64,000 nucleotides of DNA from Pseudomonas sp. UBA6562 (GTDB lineage: Bacteria; Pseudomonadota; Gammaproteobacteria; Pseudomonadales; Pseudomonadaceae), in contig NZ_DJJS01000010.1 of assembly GCF_002434265.1 (NCBI RefSeq), forward strand, positions 1 through 64,000, given 5' to 3'. Each line of letters begins with the position of its first letter. Positions within the stretch are counted from its first letter, which is position 1. The notes beneath the pieces were generated by a model. The model ran no database searches and had not been told where the DNA came from. It worked only from the letters and a program-made list of their open reading frames with translations. The position numbers and the translations under genes are program-made. This document shows, one piece after another, positions 46,339-54,286 of this stretch.

Positions 46339-47223
46339 ATGCGAATGCGCTTGATGCTGTTGGGTGGTGGCAATGCCCTTGGGCAAGCGTTGATTCGTCT
46401 CGGGGCCGAGGACAACATCGGGTTCCTGGCGCCGCGTCCCCCGGATCAGGGCTGGGATGCCGCCAGCCTGACGCAACTGCTCGACGACCACCGCCCCGAC
46501 GCGCTGGTCAACCTGGCCTACTACTTCGACTGGTTCCAGGCCGAGACCGTCAGCGAAGAACGCTTGGCGCAGCAGGAGCGGGGCGTGGAGCGCCTGGCGC
46601 AACTGTGCCAGCACCACCAGATCACCTTGGTGCAACCGTCCAGCTACCGGGTCTTCGACGGCTCGCGGGCCACGGCCTATAGCGAAAAGGACGATCCCAT
46701 CCCCTTGGGCCAACGTGGCCAGGCGCTGTGGCGCATCGAACAGAGCGTGCGCGCGGCGTGCCCGCAGCACGTGCTGCTGCGCTTCGGCTGGCTGCTGGAC
46801 GAAAGTGTCGATGGCCTGCTGGGGCGTTTTCTGACCCGCGCCGAGCAACACCGCGAACTGTTCCTGGCCGACGACCGCCGCGGCAATCCGACCCCGGTGG
46901 ACGACGCGGCGCGGGTGATCCTCTCGGTGCTCAAGCAGCTCGATTGCGCATCGCCGCTGTGGGGCACCTACCACTACGCCGGCAACGAGGCCACCACGCC
47001 GCTGGTGCTTGGCCAGGCCATCCTCGCCGAGGCGGCGCAGCGCCACCCGCTCGCCGTGCAGGCGCCCACCGCCCAAGCCCACGCCGCCAGCGCCGACGCC
47101 AGCGAAGAGCCGCAAAACGCGGTGCTGGCCTGCAAGAAGATTCTGCATACCTTCGGCATCAAACCGCGCGCCTGGCGCTCCGGTCTGCCACCTCTACTGG
47201 AGCGCTTCTACCGAAATGTCTGA
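46339..47223 (+). CDS. RmlD-like sugar-nucleotide-binding protein
   Basis: 294 aa NAD(P)-binding protein of the extended SDR type resembling dTDP-4-dehydrorhamnose reductase. It has a degenerate glycine motif LLGGGNALGQAL near the N-terminus, LVNLAYYFD, PSSYRVFDGS in the third-strand region, and HVLLRFGWLLDES. The YxxxK motif is not obvious. The start at 46339 (MRMRLMLLGGG) has weak upstream signals. Its end overlaps the next epimerase gene by 8 nt. The 188-nt gap upstream shows no further gene or terminator. Confidence 0.82.
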   Translation: MRMRLMLLGGGNALGQALIRLGAEDNIGFLAPRPPDQGWDAASLTQLLDDHRPDALVNLAYYFDWFQAETVSEERLAQQERGVERLAQLCQHHQITLVQPSSYRVFDGSRATAYSEKDDPIPLGQRGQALWRIEQSVRAACPQHVLLRFGWLLDESVDGLLGRFLTRAEQHRELFLADDRRGNPTPVDDAARVILSVLKQLDCASPLWGTYHYAGNEATTPLVLGQAILAEAAQRHPLAVQAPTAQAHAASADASEEPQNAVLACKKILHTFGIKPRAWRSGLPPLLERFYRNV

Positions 47224-48148
47224 TGCTCCCATTCTGATTACCGGCGGCGCCGGCTTCATCGGCTCGCACCTGTGCGACGCCTTGCTCAAGGGCGGCCATC
47301 GCGTGCGCATCCTCGACGACTTCTCCACCGGCAAGCGCAGCAACCTGCAAGTACAGCACCCGCACCTGGAACTGATCGAAGGCGATGTGGCCGATGCGGC
47401 GTTGCTGCTGCGCGCTGCGGCCGGTTGCGCCGCGGTGGTGCACCTGGCCGCCGTGGCCTCGGTGCAGGCGTCGGTCGACGATCCGGTGAAGACCCACCAG
47501 AGCAACTTCATCGGCACCCTGAACGTCTGCGAAGCCATGCGCGTGCACGGTATCCGCCGTGTGCTGTACGCCTCCAGCGCGGCGGTGTACGGCAACAACG
47601 GCGAAGGCCAGGCCATCGGCGAAGACACGCCCAAGGCGCCTTTGACGCCCTATGCCGTGGACAAGCTGGCGAGCGAGCAGTACCTGGACTTCTACCGCCG
47701 CCAGCATGGTCTGGAACCGGTGGTGCTGCGTTTCTTCAACATCTTCGGGCCGCGCCAGGATCCGTCCTCGCCGTATTCCGGCGTCATCAGCATCTTCGCC
47801 GAGCGTTCGCTGCACCGGCAGCCCATCACGCTGTTCGGCGATGGCGAGCAGACCCGCGACTTCCTTTACGTGGGCGACCTGGTGCGGGTGATGGTGCAGG
47901 CGCTGATGCAGCCGGCGGTGCAAGAAGGGGCGGTGAACATCGGCCTCAATCAAGCTACGTCGCTGAATCGGTTGCTGGCAGCGCTCGAAGAGGTCATCGG
48001 CAGCTTGCCGCCGGTCAGCCACCGTGCGGCACGTGCAGGCGATATTCGCCACTCACGGGCAGACAACACGCGCCTGCTGCAACGCTTCACCCTCGACCGG
48101 CCCACGACCTTGGTGGACGGCCTGCGCCAGCTACTCGGCAAGGCCTGA
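47216..48148 (+). CDS. NAD-dependent epimerase/dehydratase (UDP-sugar epimerase-like)
   Basis: 310 aa extended SDR, most like UDP-glucose or UDP-GlcNAc 4-epimerases. GGAGFIGSHL (residues 9-18) binds NAD, DDFSTGKRSNL follows strand 2, the catalytic Tyr and Lys are in YAVDK, and NIFGPRQDPSSPYSGVI is the substrate-side segment. It begins inside the preceding RmlD-like gene (8-nt overlap), so the two are translated together. No glycosyltransferase or LPS gene lies nearby, so the sugar product is unknown. Confidence 0.9.
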   Translation: MSDAPILITGGAGFIGSHLCDALLKGGHRVRILDDFSTGKRSNLQVQHPHLELIEGDVADAALLLRAAAGCAAVVHLAAVASVQASVDDPVKTHQSNFIGTLNVCEAMRVHGIRRVLYASSAAVYGNNGEGQAIGEDTPKAPLTPYAVDKLASEQYLDFYRRQHGLEPVVLRFFNIFGPRQDPSSPYSGVISIFAERSLHRQPITLFGDGEQTRDFLYVGDLVRVMVQALMQPAVQEGAVNIGLNQATSLNRLLAALEEVIGSLPPVSHRAARAGDIRHSRADNTRLLQRFTLDRPTTLVDGLRQLLGKA

Positions 48149-48168
48149 CACGCGCCCTGGCCGAAACG

Positions 48169-48207
48169 ACAACGCCCCACGCCTGGCAGACCAGGGTGGG
48201 GCGTTGT
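48169..48207. terminator. Bidirectional terminator between the epimerase and ompW
   Basis: 12-bp arms ACAACGCCCCAC/GTGGGGCGTTGT (48169-48180 with 48196-48207) enclosing an inner CCTGG/CCAGG helix. It sits between converging genes. Confidence 0.85.
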
Positions 48208-48222
48208 GCTGTAAGGGGTCGG

Positions 48223-48906
48223 TCAGAACTTGTAGCCCAGGCCCACCATGTACACCCAAGGGTCGACTTCCAGGTTGACCTTGGTGGTGCCCACGCCCAG
48301 GGCGCTCGGGCCGTCGATGGTGGCCTTGGTGTTGATATCGACGTACCAGACCGCGGCGTTGAACAGCAGGTTGTCGGTCAGCATGTAGTCCATGCCCACT
48401 TGCCCGGCCAGGCCGATGGAGTCTTGCAGCTTCATGTTGCTGAAGCCCTGCTGCTTGCGCGTGCCGCTCAGCTCTTCGTCGAAGAACAGCGTGTAGTTCA
48501 CGCCGACGCCCGCGTAGGGCTGGAACTTCGAGGAGGGTTCCATGGGGTAGTACTGCAGCGACAGGGTCGGTGGCAGTTGCTTGATGTCGGCCAGCTTGCC
48601 GTCCAGGCCCGCGCCCAGGCCTTTGACGCCCACGGTGTGCTGGAACGGTGTGGCGGCCAGCAGCTCGACGCCGACGTGGTCGGTGAGCATGTAGGCGAAG
48701 GCCAGACCCAGTTGGGTGTCGCTGTTCAAGGTGGCCTTGGTGCCGGAGACCCGGGCGCCGTCGAGCTTGATTTCGCCGCTGTCTTCGTTGGGCGCGGTGG
48801 TGATGGCGCCGGCGCGCAGGATGAAATCGCCAGCCTGGTGGGCGTTGGCCACCGGCGCTGCCAATGCCAGGGCAACGAGCGAGGCGCCGAGCAAGGACTT
48901 GTTCAT
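48223..48906 (-). CDS. ompW: OmpW-family outer-membrane protein
   Basis: 227 aa protein with a signal peptide (MNKSLLGASLVALALAAPVANA, cleaved after residue 22) and an eight-stranded barrel pattern ending in the C-terminal Phe signature (MVGLGYKF). The family members form narrow hydrophobic channels and respond to iron, oxygen or osmotic conditions in various bacteria. Conserved segments are QLGLAFAYMLTDHVGVELLA and PYAGVGVNYTLFF. It is monocistronic by position. Confidence 0.92.
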   Translation of the reverse strand: MNKSLLGASLVALALAAPVANAHQAGDFILRAGAITTAPNEDSGEIKLDGARVSGTKATLNSDTQLGLAFAYMLTDHVGVELLAATPFQHTVGVKGLGAGLDGKLADIKQLPPTLSLQYYPMEPSSKFQPYAGVGVNYTLFFDEELSGTRKQQGFSNMKLQDSIGLAGQVGMDYMLTDNLLFNAAVWYVDINTKATIDGPSALGVGTTKVNLEVDPWVYMVGLGYKF

Positions 48907-49010
48907 GGGTGCTCCGAAAGGACGTGAGAAAAGAGTGGCGCCATGTTACGGAGCGGCTCTAGCCCAAGGTTTGACACAGCTCAACGAAACGGCGGTGTCC
49001 GGGAACCTTC

Positions 49011-49580
49011 TCACTTCAATTCGTACGCGTAGATCTTCTCGGCCTCCATCTGGTAGCCCGATGCCGCCAGTTCGCTGGTGGAGTGGGCGACCTTGAGCGT
49101 GCCCTCGATCCAGTAGGGCTGGTAAAGGTCCTCCACACGCACGCCCATCTCGCTGAAAATGTGCACGATCTGGTTCGCCGGCGGTGGCGGCACGTGGATG
49201 CACGCGCCGTAGTAGGGCACCAGCAGAAACTCGGTGGTGCGGCCTTCCTCGTTGACTTCCAGCGGCACGATGTAGCCCGGCAGCTTGATCGCCTGGCCGT
49301 CGAGCGCTTGCACCACCGGCGCGTCCGGTGCCGGTTGCTGGGCGGCGGGCGCCGATTCGGCCGACAGCGCGTCGCTCAGCTGCGACAGGTCGTGCAGCGG
49401 CGCCAGTTGCGGTTCGACCACTGGCGCGCCTTCGGGAATCAACGCGGGCCAGTCCAGCTCGCGGGGCTCGCCCGCCCAGGCCGTGCTGACCAACAACACC
49501 AGCAGCAACAAGCACAGGCGGGCAGCTGATAGCCGCAACCGCCCACAGGGCCTGGCACATACAGCGGTCGAGCGCCTCAT
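49011..49580 (-). CDS. DUF3299-family exported protein of the Zur-type operon
   Basis: 189 aa protein with an N-terminal membrane anchor or signal sequence (about residues 19-36, ending STAWAG) and a DUF3299-like domain: LPGYIVPLEVNEEGRTTEFL then VPYYGACIHVPPPPANQIVH, a Cys-His-rich loop that could bind metal. Function is not established. It begins by a 4-nt ATGA overlap with the permease stop, so it is the last gene of a four-gene operon. The middle of the protein (residues 65-90) is Ala/Pro-rich and probably disordered. Confidence 0.85.
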   Translation of the reverse strand: MRRSTAVCARPCGRLRLSAARLCLLLLVLLVSTAWAGEPRELDWPALIPEGAPVVEPQLAPLHDLSQLSDALSAESAPAAQQPAPDAPVVQALDGQAIKLPGYIVPLEVNEEGRTTEFLLVPYYGACIHVPPPPANQIVHIFSEMGVRVEDLYQPYWIEGTLKVAHSTSELAASGYQMEAEKIYAYELK

Positions 49581-50836
49581 AGATGGATCGACAGGCCGTC
49601 GGCCAGCGACTGCCGATAAGCGCGCCAGGCCGGCACGCTGCCCATCAGCAGGGCGGCGCCGAGGATGATCGCCAGCAGGTTCCACTCGTGCGCGCTGGGC
49701 CAGGCCAGCGGCAGGTACAGGCCGTAGTTGGCCTGCACGTAGCCCTGGGCCAGGGCGATGGCGGCGTACAGCAGGCCGAGCCCGGCCACGATTCCCGCCA
49801 CGGCCAGGGCCAGCGCTTCGAGTACCAGCAGGCCCGCCACGTGCCACGGGCGGGCGCCCACCGAACGCAGGATCGCCATTTCCCGGCGGCGCTCGTTGAG
49901 GCTGGTGAGGATGGCGGTGAGCATGCCGATCAGCCCGGTCAGCACCACGAACAGCGAAACCACGAACAACGCCTGCTCGGCCGTGCCCATCAGGCTCCAC
50001 AGCTCCTGCAACGCCACCCCCGGCAGAATCGCCAGCAACGGCTCGCTACGGAACTCGTTGATCTCCCGTTGCAGGCTGAAGGTGGCGATCTTGTTGTTCA
50101 GCCCGAGCATGAAGGCGGTGATGGCCGTGGGCTGCAAGTCCATGCCACGCGCCTGCTCGGCGCTGACCCGTCCGCGCGCCGGTACGCCGTTGTGCCAGTC
50201 GACGTGAATGGCTTCCATACCGGCTAGGCCGATGTGCAGCGTGCGATCGACCGGGGTGCCGGTGCGTTTGAGGATGCCGACGACGGTGAAGGGCTTGTCG
50301 TCATGCTTGACCAGGCTCACCGCGGCGATGCCGTGGGCCAGCACCAACTGGTCGCCCAGCTTGTAATGCAGCGCCTCGGCCACTTCGGCGCCCAGCACCA
50401 CCTCGAACGGATCGTCGGCGAAGGCGCGGCCGTCGGCCAGTTGCAGGTGCTGGCGATGGCCGTACTGGTAATGCTCGAAATACGCCTCGCTGGTGCCCAT
50501 CACCCGGTAGCCGCGGTGCGAGTCACCGAGCGAGATGGGGATGGCCCACTTCACCCGGCGGTCGTTGGCGTAGTGCGCGAAGCTGTCCCAGCGAATGTTG
50601 TTGGTGGCGTTGCCGATGCGGAACACCGAATACAGCAGCAGGTTCACCGAGCCGGAACGGGCGCCGACGATCAGGTCGGTGCCGCTGATGGTGCTGGCGA
50701 AACTGGCGCGCGCCTCGGTGCGCACCCGTTCCACAGCCAGCAGCAGGCACACCGACAAGGCGATGGCGAAGGCGGTGAGCAGGGCGGTGAAGCGCCGGTT
50801 GGCCAGGCTGGCCAGGGCAAGACGGAGCAGGTACAT
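49577..50836 (-). CDS. MacB/FtsX-like ABC transporter permease
   Basis: 419 aa inner-membrane protein with one N-terminal membrane segment (about residues 16-38), a periplasmic domain of about 220 residues, and three C-terminal segments (starting near LFVVSLFVVLTGLIGML). This is the topology of type VII ABC systems such as MacB and LolCE. The cytoplasmic ERRREMAILRSVGARP coupling region is present. The start at 50836 overlaps the ATPase stop by one base and has an AGGAGG site. The partner ATPase is the next gene upstream; together they would be mechanotransmission-type rather than a classical importer. Confidence 0.9.
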   Translation of the reverse strand: MYLLRLALASLANRRFTALLTAFAIALSVCLLLAVERVRTEARASFASTISGTDLIVGARSGSVNLLLYSVFRIGNATNNIRWDSFAHYANDRRVKWAIPISLGDSHRGYRVMGTSEAYFEHYQYGHRQHLQLADGRAFADDPFEVVLGAEVAEALHYKLGDQLVLAHGIAAVSLVKHDDKPFTVVGILKRTGTPVDRTLHIGLAGMEAIHVDWHNGVPARGRVSAEQARGMDLQPTAITAFMLGLNNKIATFSLQREINEFRSEPLLAILPGVALQELWSLMGTAEQALFVVSLFVVLTGLIGMLTAILTSLNERRREMAILRSVGARPWHVAGLLVLEALALAVAGIVAGLGLLYAAIALAQGYVQANYGLYLPLAWPSAHEWNLLAIILGAALLMGSVPAWRAYRQSLADGLSIHL

Positions 50837-51546
50837 CAAGCCTCCTGGGGCATGCTGGCGCGGTTGAGGTCGGCAAGCGACAGGCGACGGTCGAACAGCG
50901 TGGCCAGGCTCTGGTCGTGGCTGACGAACAGCAGGCTGGCGCCGGCGCTGCGGCACTCTTCGAACAACAGGTGCAGGAAACTTACCCGGATGTCGGCGTC
51001 CAGCGCGGAGGTGGGTTCGTCGGCGATCACCAACTCCGGTTGGCCGATCAAGGCCCGGGCGGCCGCCACACGCTGTTGCTGGCCGATCGACAGGGTGTCG
51101 GCGCGGCGGGCCTGCAAGGCCGGATCGGCCAAGCCTAGGTGGTTTAGCAGCGCCGCTGCCGCCTGGGCGATGCTGCCGTGGCGCTGGCTGGCGCGCTGCG
51201 CACGGCTGGCGGAGAAGCGGCAGGGCAGTTCGACGTTTTCCCGCACCGAGAGGAACGGCAGCAGGTTGAACTGTTGGAAGATGTAGCCGGTGTGGTCCAC
51301 CCGAAAGCGATCGCGCGCGCCCTGGCCCAGCTCGCCCAGGTCCTGGCCTAGCAGGCGCACGCTGCCGTGCTGCGGCCGGCTGACGCCGCCGAGCAGGCCT
51401 AGCAACGTGGTCTTGCCGCTACCGCTTGGGCCTTTGAGGAACAGCGTCTCACCGGCCTGCAGTTGGAAGTGCGGGATGTCCAATAGCGTCGGTTGGCCCG
51501 GCCAGGCGAAACGCAAGTCGCTCAGTTCGATCAGCGCCTGGCCCAT
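50836..51546 (-). CDS. LolD-like ABC transporter ATP-binding protein
   Basis: 236 aa ATPase. Walker A GPSGSGKTT is at residues 39-47, the Q-loop FQQFNLLP near 90, the signature LSIGQQQRVAAARAL at 152 on, Walker B ELVIADEP at 171-178, and the switch His in FVSHDQ. The signature has Ile in place of the usual Gly-Gly (LSIGQ). It directly abuts the upstream ZrgA-like gene (TGA followed by ATG with no spacer) and overlaps the permease start by one base. Confidence 0.92.
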   Translation of the reverse strand: MGQALIELSDLRFAWPGQPTLLDIPHFQLQAGETLFLKGPSGSGKTTLLGLLGGVSRPQHGSVRLLGQDLGELGQGARDRFRVDHTGYIFQQFNLLPFLSVRENVELPCRFSASRAQRASQRHGSIAQAAAALLNHLGLADPALQARRADTLSIGQQQRVAAARALIGQPELVIADEPTSALDADIRVSFLHLLFEECRSAGASLLFVSHDQSLATLFDRRLSLADLNRASMPQEA

Positions 51547-52128
51547 TCAGAAGACGACCACGGCCTTGCCAGGGGTGGTTTCCACACCTTTCTGGCCGTT
51601 CGGGCCGATCAGTTGCACGTTGACCTTCTGGGTTTGCGGGAAGGTCTTGAACAGCGGGCCGAGGTCGAGCTGGGTGAGCTTGGCCGGCGTGGCGCAGGTG
51701 AACTGATAATGCGCGTGCACATCGGCGTGCTGATGGCCGTGCTCGTGCTCGTCGCCATCATCGTCATCGTCGGCGTGGGCCGCATCGCCGAACAGGGGGC
51801 TTTCCAGTTCTTGGCTGTCGACCGCGCAACCAGCGGCCTGAGCCGGGCCGAACAGCTTCAGCGGTTGTTCCAACTGCTGACGGGCGGCGGCGACCTTGGC
51901 CTTGTCGGCTTCGCTGGCGGCAACATGTTCGAAACCGACGACGTTCATGGCCGGGCTGTCCAGTTCCAGTTCCAGGGTATTGCCGTCAAGCACCACGTTG
52001 AGCTTGGCGACGCCGTGCTCATGGGCACCGAGGGTGCCGTGGGCGTGGTCATGGTCATGTTCGTCGTGGGCATGGGCCACGGCCAGGGGCAGCAGGGCGA
52101 AGGGCAGGACGAGCAACAGACGACGCAT
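51547..52128 (-). CDS. His-rich periplasmic ZrgA-like protein (DUF2796)
   Basis: 193 aa protein with a signal peptide (MRRLLLVLPFALLPLAVAHA) and two His/Asp-rich metal-binding stretches: residues 19-38 (HAHDEHDHDHAHGTLGAHEH) and about 118-140 (acidic run followed by HEHGHQHADVHAH). Two Cys residues (101 and 145) could form a disulphide. The rest matches the DUF2796 pattern of Vibrio ZrgA, a zinc-uptake accessory protein. First gene of the operon, with a Zur-like palindrome 37 nt upstream of its ATG. The role in zinc capture is inferred from composition, family and regulation. Confidence 0.88.
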   Translation of the reverse strand: MRRLLLVLPFALLPLAVAHAHDEHDHDHAHGTLGAHEHGVAKLNVVLDGNTLELELDSPAMNVVGFEHVAASEADKAKVAAARQQLEQPLKLFGPAQAAGCAVDSQELESPLFGDAAHADDDDDGDEHEHGHQHADVHAHYQFTCATPAKLTQLDLGPLFKTFPQTQKVNVQLIGPNGQKGVETTPGKAVVVF

Positions 52129-52160
52129 GGGTGGACTCCGGGACCAGGCTGAATGATTTG

Positions 52161-52178
52161 GTAATGTTATAACAAATT
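52161..52178. promoter_or_regulatory. Probable Zur box
   Basis: Perfect core palindrome TGTTATAACA at 52165-52174 within GTAATGTTATAACAAATT, matching the core of proteobacterial Zur sites. It lies in the 131-nt gap between the ZrgA-like operon (minus strand) and the hypothetical gene at 52260 (plus strand), so it could repress the operon when zinc is plentiful. Confidence 0.75.
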
Positions 52179-52259
52179 TTATTTGCCAGGCCAGTCTTCG
52201 TGGCGCAGGTTTCATGTTGCGGTAGCATGCCGACACTGACTTGAGAGCGAGGGTAGCGC

Positions 52260-52625
52260 GTGAGAATTCGTGGACAGATTGGCGACTGGCCGGTGGACCT
52301 GAGCATCGAACTGACGCCGGAAGAATGGGCGCACTTGAGCCGCCCTGTCGATGCGGCATCGAGTGCCGAAAGCCCGGTGCCAGTACCTGCGAAACCTTTG
52401 GTTGCCGCAGTGCGGGACGATGAGCCCTTGCGTGCGGCCTGTGATCTGCTGCAAGCGGCAGGGCAGTTGGAAGGGCCGGAGCTCTTGGAGCGGCTGGAAG
52501 GCCTAACCGGCAGTTTCGCCGCTGCCAAGCGTCTGCTGGTGCGCTTGCGTCACAGCGCACAGGTGCGGGTGGTCAGCCAGGGCGATGCGCCGGTCTACGT
52601 GTGGGATACGCCAGCGGTATCGTGA
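52260..52625 (+). CDS. Hypothetical protein
   Basis: 121 aa protein with a GTG start preceded by GAGAGCGAGGG. It begins MRIRGQIGDWPVDLSIELTP and has no signal peptide, membrane segment or recognised domain; the middle (residues 26-45) is Pro/Ala-rich, and the C-terminal half looks helical, ending RVVSQGDAPVYVWDTPAVS. Divergent from the Zur-type operon. I do not recognise a function; a homologue in the same place in other pseudomonads is likely but was not checked. Confidence 0.7.
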   Translation: MRIRGQIGDWPVDLSIELTPEEWAHLSRPVDAASSAESPVPVPAKPLVAAVRDDEPLRAACDLLQAAGQLEGPELLERLEGLTGSFAAAKRLLVRLRHSAQVRVVSQGDAPVYVWDTPAVS

Positions 52626-52720
52626 AGAACCGGTTGAAGCACCGCGCGGGGAACCCATGGGACGTCCATGGAGCGGGGCAGGGACGAAGCCTGGTGCTTG
52701 TGCCCATGCCCCGCCGAACC

Positions 52721-53596
52721 TCAGTACATCGCGGCGAACAACTTGCTGCGGTACATGCCCACCAAGGGGTGCGCATTGCCCAGCAAATCGAACACCTGCA
52801 GCAAGGTCTTGTGCGGCAAGCCTTCGCCGTAGCTGCGGTTGCGCTGGAACAGTTTCAGCAGGCCATCGAGCGCCGCTTCGTACTGCTGGCGTGCCAGCTG
52901 CTGGATGCACAGCTGGTAGGCCGCTTCGTCGTCGCCCGGGTTCTGCGCCAGGCGGCTTTTCAGTTCAGCGGCCTCCGGCAGGCTGGCAGCCTGGCGCAGG
53001 AAGGTCAATTGCGCCTTGGCACCGGCCAGGGCGGCCTTGTGCTCGTCGGACTTGACCGCGTCGAGCACCGTTTCGGCTTCGCCCAACTCACCGCGCTCGG
53101 CCAGGCAGCGCCCATAGAGAATCAGCGCCGCGGCATTGCCGTTGTCTTCGGTCAGCACTTGTTTGAGCAGCGCCTCGGCCTCACCGAAGCGGCTCTCGGC
53201 GAACAGCGCCTCGGCTTGTTCGAGCGGGGACGCCGAGGCGGGCGCGGGCAATTGCACATGCGGTTCGAGCAGGGCGCGGATGGCCGACTCCGGTTGCGCG
53301 CCGGCGAAGCCGTCGACCGGCTGGCCGTCTTTGAACAGCACCACGGTCGGCAGGCTGCGGATACCGAATTGGGCGACGACCTGCTGCTCGACGTCGCAGT
53401 TGACCTTGGCCAATAGCAGTTCGCCCTGATACGCCTCGGCGATCTTCGCCAGCATCGGCATCAGTGCCTTGCAGGGCGCGCACCATTCGGCCCAGAAATC
53501 CACCAGTACCGGTTTGTGGAAGGAGTTCTCGATCACCGACTGCTGGAAGTCGGCATCGGTGGCATCGAAGATGTACGGCGTGTCGGTAGCGCTCAT
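52721..53596 (-). CDS. CnoX/YbbN-type thioredoxin-TPR chaperone
   Basis: 291 aa protein: thioredoxin domain (residues 1-110) with the redox motif WCAPC at 38-42 and the cis-Pro SLPTV, then TPR-like helices to the C-terminus (for example EQAEALFAESRFGEAEALLK). E. coli YbbN has an inactive SQHC in this place, so this version may retain reductase activity in addition to holdase function. The start is the ATG at 53596; an adjacent ATG at 53599 is equally possible. It lies 29 nt downstream of the methyltransferase gene on the same strand. Confidence 0.9.
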   Translation of the reverse strand: MSATDTPYIFDATDADFQQSVIENSFHKPVLVDFWAEWCAPCKALMPMLAKIAEAYQGELLLAKVNCDVEQQVVAQFGIRSLPTVVLFKDGQPVDGFAGAQPESAIRALLEPHVQLPAPASASPLEQAEALFAESRFGEAEALLKQVLTEDNGNAAALILYGRCLAERGELGEAETVLDAVKSDEHKAALAGAKAQLTFLRQAASLPEAAELKSRLAQNPGDDEAAYQLCIQQLARQQYEAALDGLLKLFQRNRSYGEGLPHKTLLQVFDLLGNAHPLVGMYRSKLFAAMY

Positions 53597-53625
53597 CATG
53601 GTTCTCGCAAGGCGGTATGGCGCCA

Positions 53626-54279
53626 CTATAAAGGCTGGCGCGTCGCGTGGTACAGGCTGACCCGGCGGAATTCGTGGGGTTCGGCCAGGTCGGGCAGGGT
53701 CAGGGCGTGCAGCACCCCGAGGGGACGGTATAGCGGGTGGTCGAAGTCACGCACCCGCGAGTCGGCGACCAGTGCCTGGCGCCCGCGGCCGAGGAACTGG
53801 TCGAGCAGCGGCAGGTTGGCACGGTCGTAGAGCACGTCGGCCACCAGGATCAGATCGAAGCGGTTGGCCTCGGCGAAAAAATCCTCGCTGTAACCCAGAG
53901 TTACGTCGTTGAGCCGGGCATTGGCGCGGCAGGCCTGCAAGGCCAGCGGATCAAGGTCGCAAGCCACCACCTCACGGGCGCCGGCACGCGCCGCGGCGAT
54001 GCCGGCGACACCGGAACCGGCGCCGAAGTCCAGCACGCGCTTGCCACGTACCCAGTGCGGCTCGGCCGCCAGGTGGCGGGCCAGGGCCAGGCCGCTGGCC
54101 CAGCAGAAGCTCCAGTAGGGTGGCTCTTCAAGGATGCGTCGGGTTTCGTCCGGGCTGAAGGCGCGGTCCATGTTGCGTTCGTCGAGCAGCCACAGGCGCA
54201 GGTCGGTGCCCGGCAAGGGCGTTGCCCGCAAGCGGGCCTCGCCGATCAATGCGCTCAAGGCGTCTTGCAGTGCCTGCAC
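53626..54279 (-). CDS. Class I SAM-dependent methyltransferase (ETFB-lysine/PrmA-like)
   Basis: 217 aa protein with a Rossmann methyltransferase core: motif I DFGAGSGVAGIAAA, motif II VVACDLDPLALQA, then DLILVADVLYD, a pattern shared with protein-lysine methyltransferases acting on electron-transfer flavoprotein or L11. The substrate is not known. I placed the start at the GTG at 54279, just after the upstream lipoprotein stop; TTG at 54285 is an alternative. Likely co-transcribed with its neighbours. Confidence 0.82.
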   Translation of the reverse strand: MQALQDALSALIGEARLRATPLPGTDLRLWLLDERNMDRAFSPDETRRILEEPPYWSFCWASGLALARHLAAEPHWVRGKRVLDFGAGSGVAGIAAARAGAREVVACDLDPLALQACRANARLNDVTLGYSEDFFAEANRFDLILVADVLYDRANLPLLDQFLGRGRQALVADSRVRDFDHPLYRPLGVLHALTLPDLAEPHEFRRVSLYHATRQPL

Positions 54280-54286
54280 CGGCAAA

